A stretch of 64,000 nt of DNA from Rossellomorea aquimaris (GCF_008180865.1 NZ_VTEX01000001.1:1265809-1329808), one strand, 5' to 3'. Shown: positions 51,304 to 59,957, numbered from the stretch's first letter. Made by a program: numbers and translations. The notes: generated from the sequence alone by a model not told the origin.

Positions 51304-52224
51304 TTATTCAGTTATATCTATCTCCTGCAATGAACGTATTACTTCTGATTTATGTAAATTTTCTCCAATTATGACGAAATTGGTAGGATATTTCATGTCA
51401 CCCGGCATGAATAAGGGCATACCATATGAATATTGAAACAAGGTTGGATTTTTTCGACCCTGTAAAGGAACATACCCCTTCATTCTATAAATGCTGTCAG
51501 GTTGATTTTTCACCCATTCTTCAAACGCTTCTCCATTGACTGATCCATTGAATGTATACACGATTGCTTGTAAGGTTAAATGCTCGCCAATGGATGCTTT
51601 CTCATAGGAACCGTTTCGGTTATCCGCTTTTAAAGAGAATAGATCTGTCATAGAGACCTTTGAATAGTTCGTTAAGTACACTTTAGCATTTGGGTTGATT
51701 TGCTGAAGCTCATACGAGAATGTTCCCTGCTCCATCTCTGTAAGCAAATCCATCTTATTCGCCACAATATACTCCGCATGGCGAATTTGTTCCCTCATCA
51801 AATGTAAGACGGCCGGACTGAATTCACCCCTATTTCGCCACTGTAGTCCATCCACAACAGTAACAATCCCCCTAAATTCAAACTGATTTGCAAACAGTGG
51901 GGATAAGATGGAATCGACAACCTCAACGGGATGGGCTGCTCCTGTTGTTTCGATTACCAGTACATCGAAATTTTCGTTAAGCAGTAATTCCTGAAGCTGT
52001 GACTCCAGCTTTTCTGCTATGGTGCAGCATATACACCCATCAAGCAACTCCCGCAAAGCCGTATCTTTTTCAACTTCATCACTATCGATGGATACACTTC
52101 CTAATTCATTCATTAATACAGCCGGTTTTTTATTCTGGTCCTTTAAGGCTTGAAGTAAATCTTTTAATAACGTCGTTTTTCCACTGCCAAGGAATCCGGA
52201 TAGTATATAAACATCTTTCTTCAT
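51304..52224 (-). CDS. COG0523 (CobW/ZagA family) GTPase
   Basis: 306 residues. P-loop SGFLGSGKT (9-17), metal motif GCICC (Cys about 64, 66, 67) and the guanine-specificity NKMD about 160, then the C-terminal CobW_C domain (MKGYVPLQG). These G3E GTPases deliver metals, often zinc, to target proteins. No His-rich tail. No Zur box was seen upstream. Lead gene of a three-gene set. Confidence 0.9.
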   Translation of the reverse strand: MKKDVYILSGFLGSGKTTLLKDLLQALKDQNKKPAVLMNELGSVSIDSDEVEKDTALRELLDGCICCTIAEKLESQLQELLLNENFDVLVIETTGAAHPVEVVDSILSPLFANQFEFRGIVTVVDGLQWRNRGEFSPAVLHLMREQIRHAEYIVANKMDLLTEMEQGTFSYELQQINPNAKVYLTNYSKVSMTDLFSLKADNRNGSYEKASIGEHLTLQAIVYTFNGSVNGEAFEEWVKNQPDSIYRMKGYVPLQGRKNPTLFQYSYGMPLFMPGDMKYPTNFVIIGENLHKSEVIRSLQEIDITE

Positions 52225-52299
52225 TTAATCTTCCTCTCTTTAGATCTTATACATATTCTATTAGAAAGCGCTTGTGAACACAATGAAGGTATTTTGTAA

Positions 52300-52580
52300 G
52301 GCTCTATTTACAAAGTTTGTGGCTCTCCTAGACATGAAATAAGGAGTTGATTTACGGGGAATTGCGGTGAGTTTTCGTGGTTTCACCCTCTGGATCAGTA
52401 TAACCCCTAAAAAAGTGAATTTTTCATGAGTTTGTAGTTTAAAACATGGACCGTTCCTTTCCGCTCCAGGCATAAGATTCCCCGGGGAGGAAGTCAAGCC
52501 TCCTCGGGCTTTGCCCTGCGGGGTCTCGACCTTTCCTCTATCTCCCGCAGGAGTCAAGTGCCTTCCGCTACAATCCACTC
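52300..52580 (-). repeat. Bacillus-type extragenic repeat, copy A
   Basis: Contains GACTCCTGCGGGAG, GTCGAGACCCCGC, CCCGAGGAGGC and CTGGAGCGGAAAGG blocks on the minus strand, ending at a GGCTCT..AAAGTTTGT edge. I recognise these as blocks of a repeat found many times in Bacillus genomes. Frames across it are not genes. Confidence 0.7.
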
Positions 52581-52860
52581 TGTGCTACTACATTCTTACT
52601 GCTAATGAGTATAGATAAACAAAACACAAAATAGTTCCTATTGTATATCCATGTATGGAGCCCCAAGGCATTTGGAACCAAATGTTTATCGCCATGATTG
52701 CCTATATCCTTTCCTAGATGACTAAAAAAGAACGATTAACAATCTTATCAGTAGAAAGTGTTTTTTCTCCCACCGTAGATAACCTCTTGTAAATAGAGCA
52801 GTGTTTGTTTTCTATTAATGGTTTTTCAGATTTAAGCTCTGTCAGGTAGTTTTCTTATAG
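52581..52860. other. 280-bp spacer between the two inverted repeats, no gene seen
   Basis: AT-rich, no ribosome site or frame of use; I see nothing coding or clearly regulatory in it. Confidence 0.5.
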
Positions 52861-53049
52861 ATGGTGAGGGGAACTGCGTGGACTCCTGCGGAAGTACGGA
52901 CGTGCCGAGACCCCGTCCGGCTAGCTGAAGAGGCTCGGCCGAACGCTAGCTGCAAGCGGAGCGGTTCCCTTCACCATCCAGCACTCACTAATGGACAGAG
53001 CAAAAGCAGACCTTATGTTAAAAAACAACAAACTTTTAGAAAAGAGCCA
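52861..53049 (+). repeat. Bacillus-type extragenic repeat, copy B (inverted)
   Basis: Same blocks on the plus strand: GACTCCTGCGGAAG, GCCGAGACCCCG, GAGGCTCGGCC, GCGGAGCGG, then AAACTTTTAGAAAAGAGCC, the complement-oriented edge of copy A. The two copies are in opposite orientation. Confidence 0.65.
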
Positions 53050-53220
53050 TTGTAAAAAAGGGTTTTATTGTCTTTCTACGCATAGGATGAAATAACCAGG
53101 AATCGAGTCAACTTAGATAGGTTATGGATGTTATTTATTTCTTTATTTTATCATTATAAAAGACTGTTCCATTACGGCAGGATTAATAAACATGTGAGTA
53201 CTATAAAGGTGGGGTTGTCA

Positions 53221-53946
53221 TTGTATTATGAGAAGATTGTTCCGCTTAAGTTAAGAGACTTTTTGAAGAATCCTTCTCATGAGACATTGAAGGATCTGTT
53301 GCTTCATAATACGGGTGAAACGGATTACGTGGATTTCAAATCAGATTGGATTGAATTCACAAAAATGGCGAAGCATATTCTGGCTATCTCCAATACAGGA
53401 GGCGGATGCATCATTATTGGAGTGATGCAATATGATGATGGATCGTTAGATTTAAAGGGATTGTCGGATGAGGAATTTTTAGATAAAGCAGATGTTGATA
53501 ATAAACTACAGCATCTGCTTCCAAAATACTTACGTTATCGAACCGAGGATTTCATTTTCCCAAAAGGTATTCACCCTTTGTTGAGCTTAAAACGGTTCCA
53601 GGTTCTCATCATTGACTATGATCCGCGATACGTTCCATACACCTCTATTGTGACAAGAGGTGAATTACGGTATGGGGCCATTTATGCCAGACAAGGGACG
53701 AAGACAATCGAAGCAAGCCACGAAAAATTGGTGGACGTAATTCTCCGTAAAGTCCAGTCCGGTGGGTCGGATAGTGATGAGCGTACATTAAGAGAACATC
53801 TGGAGCACCTTAAAATTCTGCATTTGGAACATGATCAAGCTGAAGACATGAAGTACAAAAAATACCTGCATGATTTGATTGTAAGAAAGATGAAGAAAAT
53901 AGAATCTTTCCTGGACCTGGATTCATCCGAATTTCATTCTTGGTAA
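53221..53946 (+). CDS. AlbA_2 (Schlafen-like) domain protein
   Basis: 241 residues. N-terminal AlbA_2 domain: TDYVDFKSDWIEFTKMAKHILAISNTGGGCIIIGV, the usual divergent AAA-like/RNA-binding segment, followed by GAIYARQGTKTIEAS and a helical C-terminus. Members are linked to transcription regulation or defence; no specific role here. TTG 53221 sits 6 bases after AAAGGTGGGG; upstream frame to 53128 lacks support. Ends one base before the LCP gene on the other strand. Confidence 0.8.
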   Translation: MYYEKIVPLKLRDFLKNPSHETLKDLLLHNTGETDYVDFKSDWIEFTKMAKHILAISNTGGGCIIIGVMQYDDGSLDLKGLSDEEFLDKADVDNKLQHLLPKYLRYRTEDFIFPKGIHPLLSLKRFQVLIIDYDPRYVPYTSIVTRGELRYGAIYARQGTKTIEASHEKLVDVILRKVQSGGSDSDERTLREHLEHLKILHLEHDQAEDMKYKKYLHDLIVRKMKKIESFLDLDSSEFHSW

Positions 53947-53947
53947 A

Positions 53948-54883
53948 TCACTCACCCGTTTTCAGAAATTCACTGATAGCTTCTAGATTTCTCTGTTCAT
54001 CCATGTCTAATACCTGGCCAGCATTCACAGTAGTAAGATCCGAATAGCTCCCTTCTATTGGCACTCGAAGTGTATCCACCCGGTCCACTGGATTTAGCAT
54101 TAATGACATTCCATACTTTATTACTTCACTCATTGGTGTAGAGGTTTCTACGTTTTTTAAACCTTCTCTCATAATGGAAACGACAGTTGAAATTCCTTCG
54201 CCGGACTGCATCTGCTCCATAAGACTCTTTTCTGCTAACGTCATGATTTCCTGCTGTCTCTCCACTCGTCCAAAATCGCTTTTTATGTCTCCCCTAAACC
54301 TTACATATTGTAAGATTTCTTCTCCTTTTAACACTTGCTTCCCGGGATCCTTTGACCATTTCCAATACTTGATCATCGGTTCTGACACTGTAACCCCGAC
54401 CCCTTCTGGAAAAACGAGATCCATCACGTTTATAAAATCATTAAAATCCACTTTCACGGTATGGTGAACATCTATGTTGAAATTATTTTTTATCGTTTCA
54501 GCCAGTAGTTCTTCTCCACCCCACGTATACGCATGATTAATTTTGCTCTTTTCATATCCAGGGATGTTTACAAATGTATCCCTCATGATGGAAACAATCT
54601 TGATGGATGTAGATTGTGGAGTATATTGAGCAACCATCAATACATCTGCACGGGCAGATTCGTTCTTTCGTTGATCTGAACCAATTAGAAGTACATTAAC
54701 AGGAGATTTTTTATCCTGAAGGACTAAAGGAAAAATCGATTCATCCTTTTCAACTAAGGAATGCTTTTGCGATTGAACTTCTTCTTTGGGTGCGGGTTGT
54801 TCTCTCTCACCCCAGAAAGGCGAACAACTTACAACAATGAATACAGAAAATAATAAAGTCAGCAGTAAAGCTGATTTTTTCAT
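53948..54883 (-). CDS. LytR-CpsA-Psr (LCP) family protein with lipoprotein signal
   Basis: 311 residues. LCP domain: LLIGSDQRKNESARADVLMVAQY (family D and R residues), IVSIMRDTFVNIPG, KINHAYTWGG, and QYVRFRGDIKSDFGRVERQQE (conserved Arg cluster). LCP enzymes ligate polymers such as teichoic acid to peptidoglycan from undecaprenyl carriers. Unusually the N-terminus MKKSALLLTLLFSVFIVVSC ends in a lipobox rather than a plain membrane anchor, so it is probably lipid-anchored. Confidence 0.88.
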   Translation of the reverse strand: MKKSALLLTLLFSVFIVVSCSPFWGEREQPAPKEEVQSQKHSLVEKDESIFPLVLQDKKSPVNVLLIGSDQRKNESARADVLMVAQYTPQSTSIKIVSIMRDTFVNIPGYEKSKINHAYTWGGEELLAETIKNNFNIDVHHTVKVDFNDFINVMDLVFPEGVGVTVSEPMIKYWKWSKDPGKQVLKGEEILQYVRFRGDIKSDFGRVERQQEIMTLAEKSLMEQMQSGEGISTVVSIMREGLKNVETSTPMSEVIKYGMSLMLNPVDRVDTLRVPIEGSYSDLTTVNAGQVLDMDEQRNLEAISEFLKTGE

Positions 54884-54957
54884 AAGATCACCTCATATAT
54901 ACTCTCATTGTTGGTACATCTCATATATTCTATACGAGTAAGAAGAAACCAATAGCC

Positions 54958-54994
54958 AAAAAAAAAAGATCTCAGGTACTTCACCTGAGATCTT
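54958..54994 (-). terminator. Terminator of ctpB
   Basis: GATCTCAGG-TGAAGTA-CCTGAGATC followed by TTTTTTTTTT on the minus strand. Confidence 0.9.
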
Positions 54995-54998
54995 CCAC

Positions 54999-56459
54999 TT
55001 AATTATTTTTGTTTAATTCTTCGATCGCTTTTTTCACTTGCGGATCGTTTTCTTTTAGTTTATCTCGAAGATTGGACATAAGCTTAACCGTCGTTTCAGC
55101 ATTTAACGTTCCAGTTACCTCTAGTTCATTCTTTTCCTGGAACTGCTTAACCGCTTTTGTCGTATCTTCATCGTAATATCCATCAACGTTTCCTGGATTC
55201 AAGTCCAGTGCATTCAGCATTTGCTCTGCTGTTTTCACCTGATCGGATAGGTCTGATTCCTTTAGTTCCTTTTCAGGATTGATGTATGGAAGCTGCGCAT
55301 ATTCCGGCATCTTCACTTCAATATCGGGAGTGATCCCCTTTTCATGAATCCAATTGCCATCCGGCGTTAACCATTTAGCAGTTGTAAACTTCATGTTTGA
55401 TCCATCTTGGAAGGTTTCGGCTGTTTGGACCGTTCCCTTACCAAAGGTTTTCGTTCCAACAAGAGGTAAATCGTTTGACTCACTTACAGCAGCTGCTAAG
55501 ATTTCGGCAGCACTTGCGCTTCCACCATCAACAAGAACAGCAGTTGGCACATCTACCTTCTGCCCTGATTCGGAAACATACTTCTCCACTTTACCGTTGC
55601 TGTCTTCTACTTGGAATAAAACTTCACCTTCAGGAACAAACAAGTTAGAGATTTTCACAGCTTGATCAAGTAATCCACCGGGATTTTGTCTTAAATCAAG
55701 AACAAGTTTTTTCATCCCTTTATCGTTCATGTCATTTAAAGCTTCCGTTAATTCTTTATACGTACTCTCCGAAAAGCTCGTAATTTGAATTTCAGCTACA
55801 CCATTTTCTTTCATTTCTGCATAAACCGTTTCAATTGGAATTTCATCCCTAGTAATGGTTACTTGCATTGGCTTATCCTGACCTGGTCGCTGAATGGTCA
55901 ATGTAACCTTTGTCCCTTTTTCACCTCGGATGAGTAGAACCGCATCGGTGACAGACATTCCTTGTATACTTTTGTCATCCACTTTCGTGATTGTATCGTT
56001 CGGCTGTAATCCGGCTTTCTCTGCCGGAGAACCTTTTATGGGAGAAACGATGGAAATGTATCCTTCTTTCTCTTGTATTTCTGCACCGATTCCTTCGAAA
56101 GAAGAAGAGATGCTTTCCTGGAATTTTTCAGCTTCTTCTACATTCATATAATCAGAATAAGGATCTCCCACACTGTCAAGCATCCCATTAATAGCACCGT
56201 TTACTAAGGTGTCCTGATCAAGGTCTTTAAAGTAATTTTCATTTAACTTATCATACGCTTCATAAAGTTTTTGAAACTCTGAACGTTCGGTTACTCCTAC
56301 ATTTACTGCCTTCTCGTCTCCAAACGCCAGTGCAAATGTTGTAATTCCTGCAGTTGCAAATACAAGGAAAAACAAGAGCATTACAAATTTAAACTTCTTC
56401 ATTTTTATAAAACTTGAATGGGTTTCTTGTTGTGATTGATCTGTCTTATCTTGTTCCAA
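54999..56459 (-). CDS. ctpB: C-terminal processing peptidase CtpB (S41)
   Basis: 486 residues: membrane anchor (FKFVMLLFFLVFATAGITTFALAF, about 24-47), cap/N-helix region, PDZ domain (about 115-190, FEGIGAEIQEKEGYISIVSPI), S41 protease with catalytic Ser in VDGGSASAAEIL and Lys in GTKTFGKGTVQT, and a C-terminal peptidoglycan-binding-1 domain (MLNALDLNPGNVDGYYDEDT). This layout matches B. subtilis CtpB, which triggers SpoIVFB signalling in sporulation. The adjacent YitT-family gene mirrors yvjA beside ctpB, supporting the call. Confidence 0.9.
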   Translation of the reverse strand: MEQDKTDQSQQETHSSFIKMKKFKFVMLLFFLVFATAGITTFALAFGDEKAVNVGVTERSEFQKLYEAYDKLNENYFKDLDQDTLVNGAINGMLDSVGDPYSDYMNVEEAEKFQESISSSFEGIGAEIQEKEGYISIVSPIKGSPAEKAGLQPNDTITKVDDKSIQGMSVTDAVLLIRGEKGTKVTLTIQRPGQDKPMQVTITRDEIPIETVYAEMKENGVAEIQITSFSESTYKELTEALNDMNDKGMKKLVLDLRQNPGGLLDQAVKISNLFVPEGEVLFQVEDSNGKVEKYVSESGQKVDVPTAVLVDGGSASAAEILAAAVSESNDLPLVGTKTFGKGTVQTAETFQDGSNMKFTTAKWLTPDGNWIHEKGITPDIEVKMPEYAQLPYINPEKELKESDLSDQVKTAEQMLNALDLNPGNVDGYYDEDTTKAVKQFQEKNELEVTGTLNAETTVKLMSNLRDKLKENDPQVKKAIEELNKNN

Positions 56460-56579
56460 AGCTTTCCACCACTTTCGTTGCTATGTATCTTGTGTGAATT
56501 TACCGACTACACTATCACGAAACAGCTATATGAGCAATCTTCCAACTCATAGCTTCTTTATTCTATCAGCTTTTCAATA

Positions 56580-57176
56580 TTAACGAAAGGAAAATCCATT
56601 GTCATGATTATGATGTGTCAAAATCGTTGTAAAAAACCCTACTGTACTGACAGCAAATAAAGAATATAAGAAAGACTCCGTACCGATGATCGGCCAGCCA
56701 ACCACTAGCACGATGCTATCAAAAGCAAAAATTAATTTCCCTACATTCATTTGAAAGCTTTTTCCAATCAGTTGAGCCAATAAATCAGACCCTCCCGTGG
56801 CGGAGTTCCCTTTTAACATAAGGCCGATCCCAATACCAACAAATGTCCCTCCTAAGAATGCGCTCATAAGCGGGGGAAGAGTGAGAATATTCTTCCAATG
56901 ATGAAAAAAATCTATCATTAACGAGGATAACCAGAGACCGTGAATACTATTATAAAAAAGTTTTCTGTCCACAAAAAAAGCCAGCATATATAACGGCACA
57001 CTCAGTAAGATAATCGTGAGACCCGGCTTAAAACCAAACCAGTAATGAGCAATAAGGCCAATCCCGATCATACCCCCGTCCAGGAAATGATGCGGCACGA
57101 AAAAAAGATTGATGCCGATCCCTACAAACACACTTCCTATGATAATAATGCTAAAAGTCCTCAACATACGTTTCAC
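56580..57176 (-). CDS. YitT family membrane protein (YvjA-like), short form
   Basis: 198 residues and five or six membrane helices. YitT pattern: FFVPHHFLDGGMIGIGLIAHYWFGFKPGLTIILLSVPLYML and GGTFVGIGIGLMLKGNSATGGSDLLAQLI. Lacks the C-terminal DUF2179 domain present in longer family members; the C-terminus ends after a His-rich HHNHDNGF. Next to ctpB, as yvjA is in B. subtilis. Confidence 0.83.
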   Translation of the reverse strand: MKRMLRTFSIIIIGSVFVGIGINLFFVPHHFLDGGMIGIGLIAHYWFGFKPGLTIILLSVPLYMLAFFVDRKLFYNSIHGLWLSSLMIDFFHHWKNILTLPPLMSAFLGGTFVGIGIGLMLKGNSATGGSDLLAQLIGKSFQMNVGKLIFAFDSIVLVVGWPIIGTESFLYSLFAVSTVGFFTTILTHHNHDNGFSFR

Positions 57177-57293
57177 CCGCTCACCTCAAACTGGGACAGC
57201 CCCTATTATTGTTGTATGTGAACTCTTGAGAAAACAGAACAACCCAGGGCGTAATGATCGAATAACAGACACCATTATATATCACATTTCACA

Positions 57294-57329
57294 AAGAAAA
57301 GGGTCAGGAGCCAAAAGCCCCTAACCCTT
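57294..57329 (-). terminator. Terminator of the D,D-carboxypeptidase gene
   Basis: AGGGTTAGGGGC-TTTT-GGCTCCTGACCC then TTTTCTTTG on the minus strand. Confidence 0.75.
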
Positions 57330-57338
57330 GAAAAACCA

Positions 57339-58196
57339 TTATATCTTTTTCACATTATTGAAATATTCCTCTAAAGACCAATCGTTTTCATGAATGACTT
57401 TAGCTGCATCCTTACCAACATACCTGAAATGCCAGGGCTCATACTGGTAGTGTGTAATTGAGACCTTATCTTCTGGATAACGAAGGATGAACCCATATTT
57501 ATAGGCGTTTTCAGCAAGCCATTTCCCTTCCTTCGTATCGGCAAATTCAATATTTACCTGGAAGTTATTACTTTGGCTTGAAATATCCATGGCTAATCCG
57601 GATTGATGCTCACTTTGTCCTGGAGGTGCCACGGCCATAACGGCTTTTTCTTCTCCGAATTGAGCAATTTCTCTTTCCAGCAGCATTTTTTGATATTCAT
57701 ATGAACGATAACCTGAAATAGCCGTTAGTAAAATCCCTTGTGATTTGGCGTCAGCGAACATTTCCTCCAACTGTACTGCCGCTTCTTTACGAAGATACGC
57801 CTTTTCAAGTTCTTGATCACCAAATACAAATGGAACATTTGGGCGAACCAAATCAGTTGGTTTATATTCATCTAATGCGTATTCCTTATTTACAAGCGCT
57901 AAAAGGTTGGAGGGATTTTGAATCACTTGTTTTCCATCCACTACTTTCACATCATTAAAGTATTGAGACTCTAATTGTAGTTCAGGGGGAACCGCTTCTT
58001 CCTCTGAAGTGGGAGTCTGTTCTTGTTCCGACTGTTCATCCTGCTCAGGTTGATTTCCTGGAGTTTGCTGCTTAGGTTCTTCTTCTTTCGTTTCTTGTTT
58101 GTTCTGGCCAAATAAATTCTCTGACCAATCTTGTACTTGTGAACACCCCGATAACATAATCAAGGAAGCAGCCGTTACGAAGATGATCTTTTTCAT
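57339..58196 (-). CDS. yodJ: M15 family D-alanyl-D-alanine carboxypeptidase, lipoprotein (YodJ-like)
   Basis: 285 residues. Lipobox LSGC (Cys about 18) then a Gln/Glu-rich linker, then the VanY domain (about 105-275): AISGYRSYEYQ, PGQSEHQSGLAMDISS (zinc His and Asp) and HYQYEPWHFRYVG (Glu and His). Trims D-Ala from peptidoglycan stems. ATG 58196 follows AGGTGAAAGT; the open frame beyond is not used. Downstream of deoD, as in B. subtilis. Confidence 0.9.
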   Translation of the reverse strand: MKKIIFVTAASLIMLSGCSQVQDWSENLFGQNKQETKEEEPKQQTPGNQPEQDEQSEQEQTPTSEEEAVPPELQLESQYFNDVKVVDGKQVIQNPSNLLALVNKEYALDEYKPTDLVRPNVPFVFGDQELEKAYLRKEAAVQLEEMFADAKSQGILLTAISGYRSYEYQKMLLEREIAQFGEEKAVMAVAPPGQSEHQSGLAMDISSQSNNFQVNIEFADTKEGKWLAENAYKYGFILRYPEDKVSITHYQYEPWHFRYVGKDAAKVIHENDWSLEEYFNNVKKI

Positions 58197-58282
58197 ACTT
58201 TCACCTAGTTTCTCTAAAATGTTTCCATCCAACATCTTATCATGTAATAAGATTTCTGTAAGCAGGATATACTTCACAAAAT

Positions 58283-58325
58283 GAAAAACTGCCTATAAAC
58301 CCGGAAGTGGGAATGTAAGCAGTTT
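58283..58325 (-). terminator. Terminator of deoD
   Basis: AAACTGC..GCAGTTT stem with long loop, then TTTTCATTTT on the minus strand. Confidence 0.6.
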
Positions 58326-58344
58326 CTTTTGATCGTAAATGGAT

Positions 58345-59049
58345 CTACTCTTGAATAGCGGCTTCCAATGCAACTTCGATCATTTCATTAAAAGTTGTTT
58401 GACGCTCATCTGCTGTCGTTTCTTCACCTGTTAATATATGATCACTGACTGTAAGTACAGATAGTGCATTGCGTCCATATTTTGAAGCTAATGTATATAG
58501 AGCTGACGTTTCCATTTCAATTGCCAGAATGCCGTATTGAGCCCATTTTTCGTGCTCTGCATTGTCATTGTAGAACATGTCTGCAGTAAATACATTTCCG
58601 ACCTTTAAGTTAAGGCCTTTTTCCACGCCGGCATCATAAGCCCTTTTAAGTAAATCAAAGTTAGCTGTGGGTGCATAGTCAATCCCGTTAAACGTTAATC
58701 GGTTCATTTGAGAATCGGTTGATGAAGTCATAGCCAGAATGACGTCTCGAACCTTAACATCCTTTTGGATAGCACCGCAAGTACCTACACGGATCAGGTT
58801 TTGTACGTTATAGCTTTGCATCAATTCGTTGATATAAATGGAAATGGATGGTACGCCCATGCCTGTCCCTTGAACTGAAATTCTTTTCCCTTTATATGTC
58901 CCAGTGTATCCAAACATATTACGTACTTCATTATAACATGTTGGGTTTTCCAGAAATGTTTCTGCAATGTACTTTGCTCTTAGTGGATCTCCTGGTAATA
59001 AAACCGTTTCTGCTATTTCATTTTCTTTTGCATTAATATGTATACTCAA
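58345..59049 (-). CDS. deoD: Purine-nucleoside phosphorylase (DeoD type)
   Basis: 234 residues from TTG 59049, the length and N-terminus ([34 protein letters not shown]) of B. subtilis DeoD. Phosphorolysis of purine nucleosides. [31 protein letters not shown] and the catalytic Asp in [11 protein letters not shown] are intact. TTG has GGAGG 9 bases upstream; ATG 59055 is the alternative (only 3 bases from GGAGG). Confidence 0.94.
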   Translation of the reverse strand: MSIHINAKENEIAETVLLPGDPLRAKYIAETFLENPTCYNEVRNMFGYTGTYKGKRISVQGTGMGVPSISIYINELMQSYNVQNLIRVGTCGAIQKDVKVRDVILAMTSSTDSQMNRLTFNGIDYAPTANFDLLKRAYDAGVEKGLNLKVGNVFTADMFYNDNAEHEKWAQYGILAIEMETSALYTLASKYGRNALSVLTVSDHILTGEETTADERQTTFNEMIEVALEAAIQE

Positions 59050-59179
59050 TTTCATTTTCCTCCTAACAAGTCTGTTGAAACACCATTGTAATCCTTTTTT
59101 ATTTCTTATGCAACGCTTGAAAATGGAAGGATAGAATGCAGTGTATGGGGTCAAACTAACGACAGAAGGAGGGATTCAC

Positions 59180-59302
59180 ATGGCTAAAGAAAAAATGAGT
59201 AAAAAGCTGAAGCAAGCAGTTCAGCATGCAAATGAAACAAACCCTTCTACCCGTACAGGGACACAACCTAACTCTTCAAGAACTGAAAGACTTAAATCAT
59301 AA
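59180..59302 (+). CDS. Tiny basic protein, 40 residues
   Basis: MAKEKMSKKLKQAVQHANET start, then NPSTRTGTQPNSSRTERLKS. Hydrophilic and basic, no hydrophobic segment. AGGAGG 7 bases before ATG. Style of minor small acid-soluble spore proteins, but I do not match it to a named one. Followed 17 bp later by another of this kind. Confidence 0.65.
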   Translation: MAKEKMSKKLKQAVQHANETNPSTRTGTQPNSSRTERLKS

Positions 59303-59319
59303 CGGGGAGGATGATTTCT

Positions 59320-59463
59320 ATGGGAAAAAAACACCGAAACAGAATCAATGCTCCTAAGAAAAATAACCATATCCCAAAAGAAGCACTGGATGCAGAGCAC
59401 AATGCACATGCAAAGGAAAATTCAGCTCAGAACCGGAAAAACGGTCCGGGTAATCACATATAG
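59320..59463 (+). CDS. Tiny basic Asn/Lys-rich protein, 47 residues
   Basis: Starts MGKKHRNRINAPKKNNHIPK and ends AQNRKNGPGNHI. GGGGAGG 8 bases before ATG. Rich in Asn, Lys and His, no hydrophobic core, as in minor spore proteins. Unnamed. A terminator follows. Confidence 0.65.
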   Translation: MGKKHRNRINAPKKNNHIPKEALDAEHNAHAKENSAQNRKNGPGNHI

Positions 59464-59480
59464 ATATTGCCAATAAAATA

Positions 59481-59526
59481 AAGGAAAGAATCTATCTTAA
59501 CTCGATGAAAGATTCTTTCCTTTTTT
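59481..59526 (+). terminator. Terminator of the two tiny basic genes
   Basis: GGAAAGAATC..GATTCTTTCC then TTTTTTCC. Confidence 0.85.
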
Positions 59527-59540
59527 CCGTTGTTTCATAT

Positions 59541-59861
59541 TTAATGAATCAAGATCCTGTTCACTCTTTTCCATCCATTCGGCTGAAGGCGATAATAATA
59601 ATGACCCCTCCGCCCCTCGTCAATAAAGATAATATCACGTGTAGCAATGTATCTGCCCTGATAATCCTTAGGAACCAAATCAGGTACGTTAAATGTTCTG
59701 AACGCTTTATACAGGGCTTCTTCATGATTATTTGCTTCAACCGAGATTCGATACACCTTTTCATAGCCTTTATCCTCTCCATACTTTGGAGTTTGGAAAA
59801 TGGTCATGTCATAGTTCGATCTCAAAAGCTTGGGACGAATGATTTTTTCAAGTAAAGGCAT
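59541..59861 (-). CDS. yodL: YodL domain protein
   Basis: 106 residues. Pattern NYDMTIFQTPKYGEDKGYEKVYRISVEANNHEEALYKAFRTFNVPDLVP..YQGRYIATRDIIFID matches B. subtilis YodL. There YodL is produced under Spo0A control and affects MreB-dependent cell shape. ATG 59861 follows GGAGGGGTGCTC. Two perfect Spo0A boxes lie upstream, so the same control is likely. Next to deoD as in B. subtilis. Confidence 0.85.
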   Translation of the reverse strand: MPLLEKIIRPKLLRSNYDMTIFQTPKYGEDKGYEKVYRISVEANNHEEALYKAFRTFNVPDLVPKDYQGRYIATRDIIFIDEGRRGHYYYRLQPNGWKRVNRILIH

Positions 59862-59890
59862 GAGCACCCCTCCGTCATTATGTTGTACTC

Positions 59891-59949
59891 ATACTATTAC
59901 ACAAAGACGTTGTCGAATCCTTCATGGAAACATAGGAATCTTTGTCGAA
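59891..59949 (-). promoter_or_regulatory. yodL promoter with two Spo0A boxes
   Basis: Plus-strand TGTCGAA at 59911-59917 and 59943-59949 (TTCGACA on the minus strand), 32 bp apart. The nearer one overlaps the -35 position of a promoter with TAGTAT at 59891-59896. Matches the 0A-box core and the geometry of Spo0A-activated sigma-A promoters. Confidence 0.7.
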
Positions 59950-59957
59950 TCGAGCCA

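Noticed and set aside
52258-52280. CcpA cre-like site AGAAAGCGCTTGTG upstream of the COG0523 gene
   Set aside because: Core GAAAGCGCTTG matches about 10 of 14 positions but the outer bases do not; too weak to list.
52261-52578. 105-residue open frame on the minus strand
   Set aside because: Lies inside extragenic repeat copy A; composition is that of the repeat, no ribosome site.
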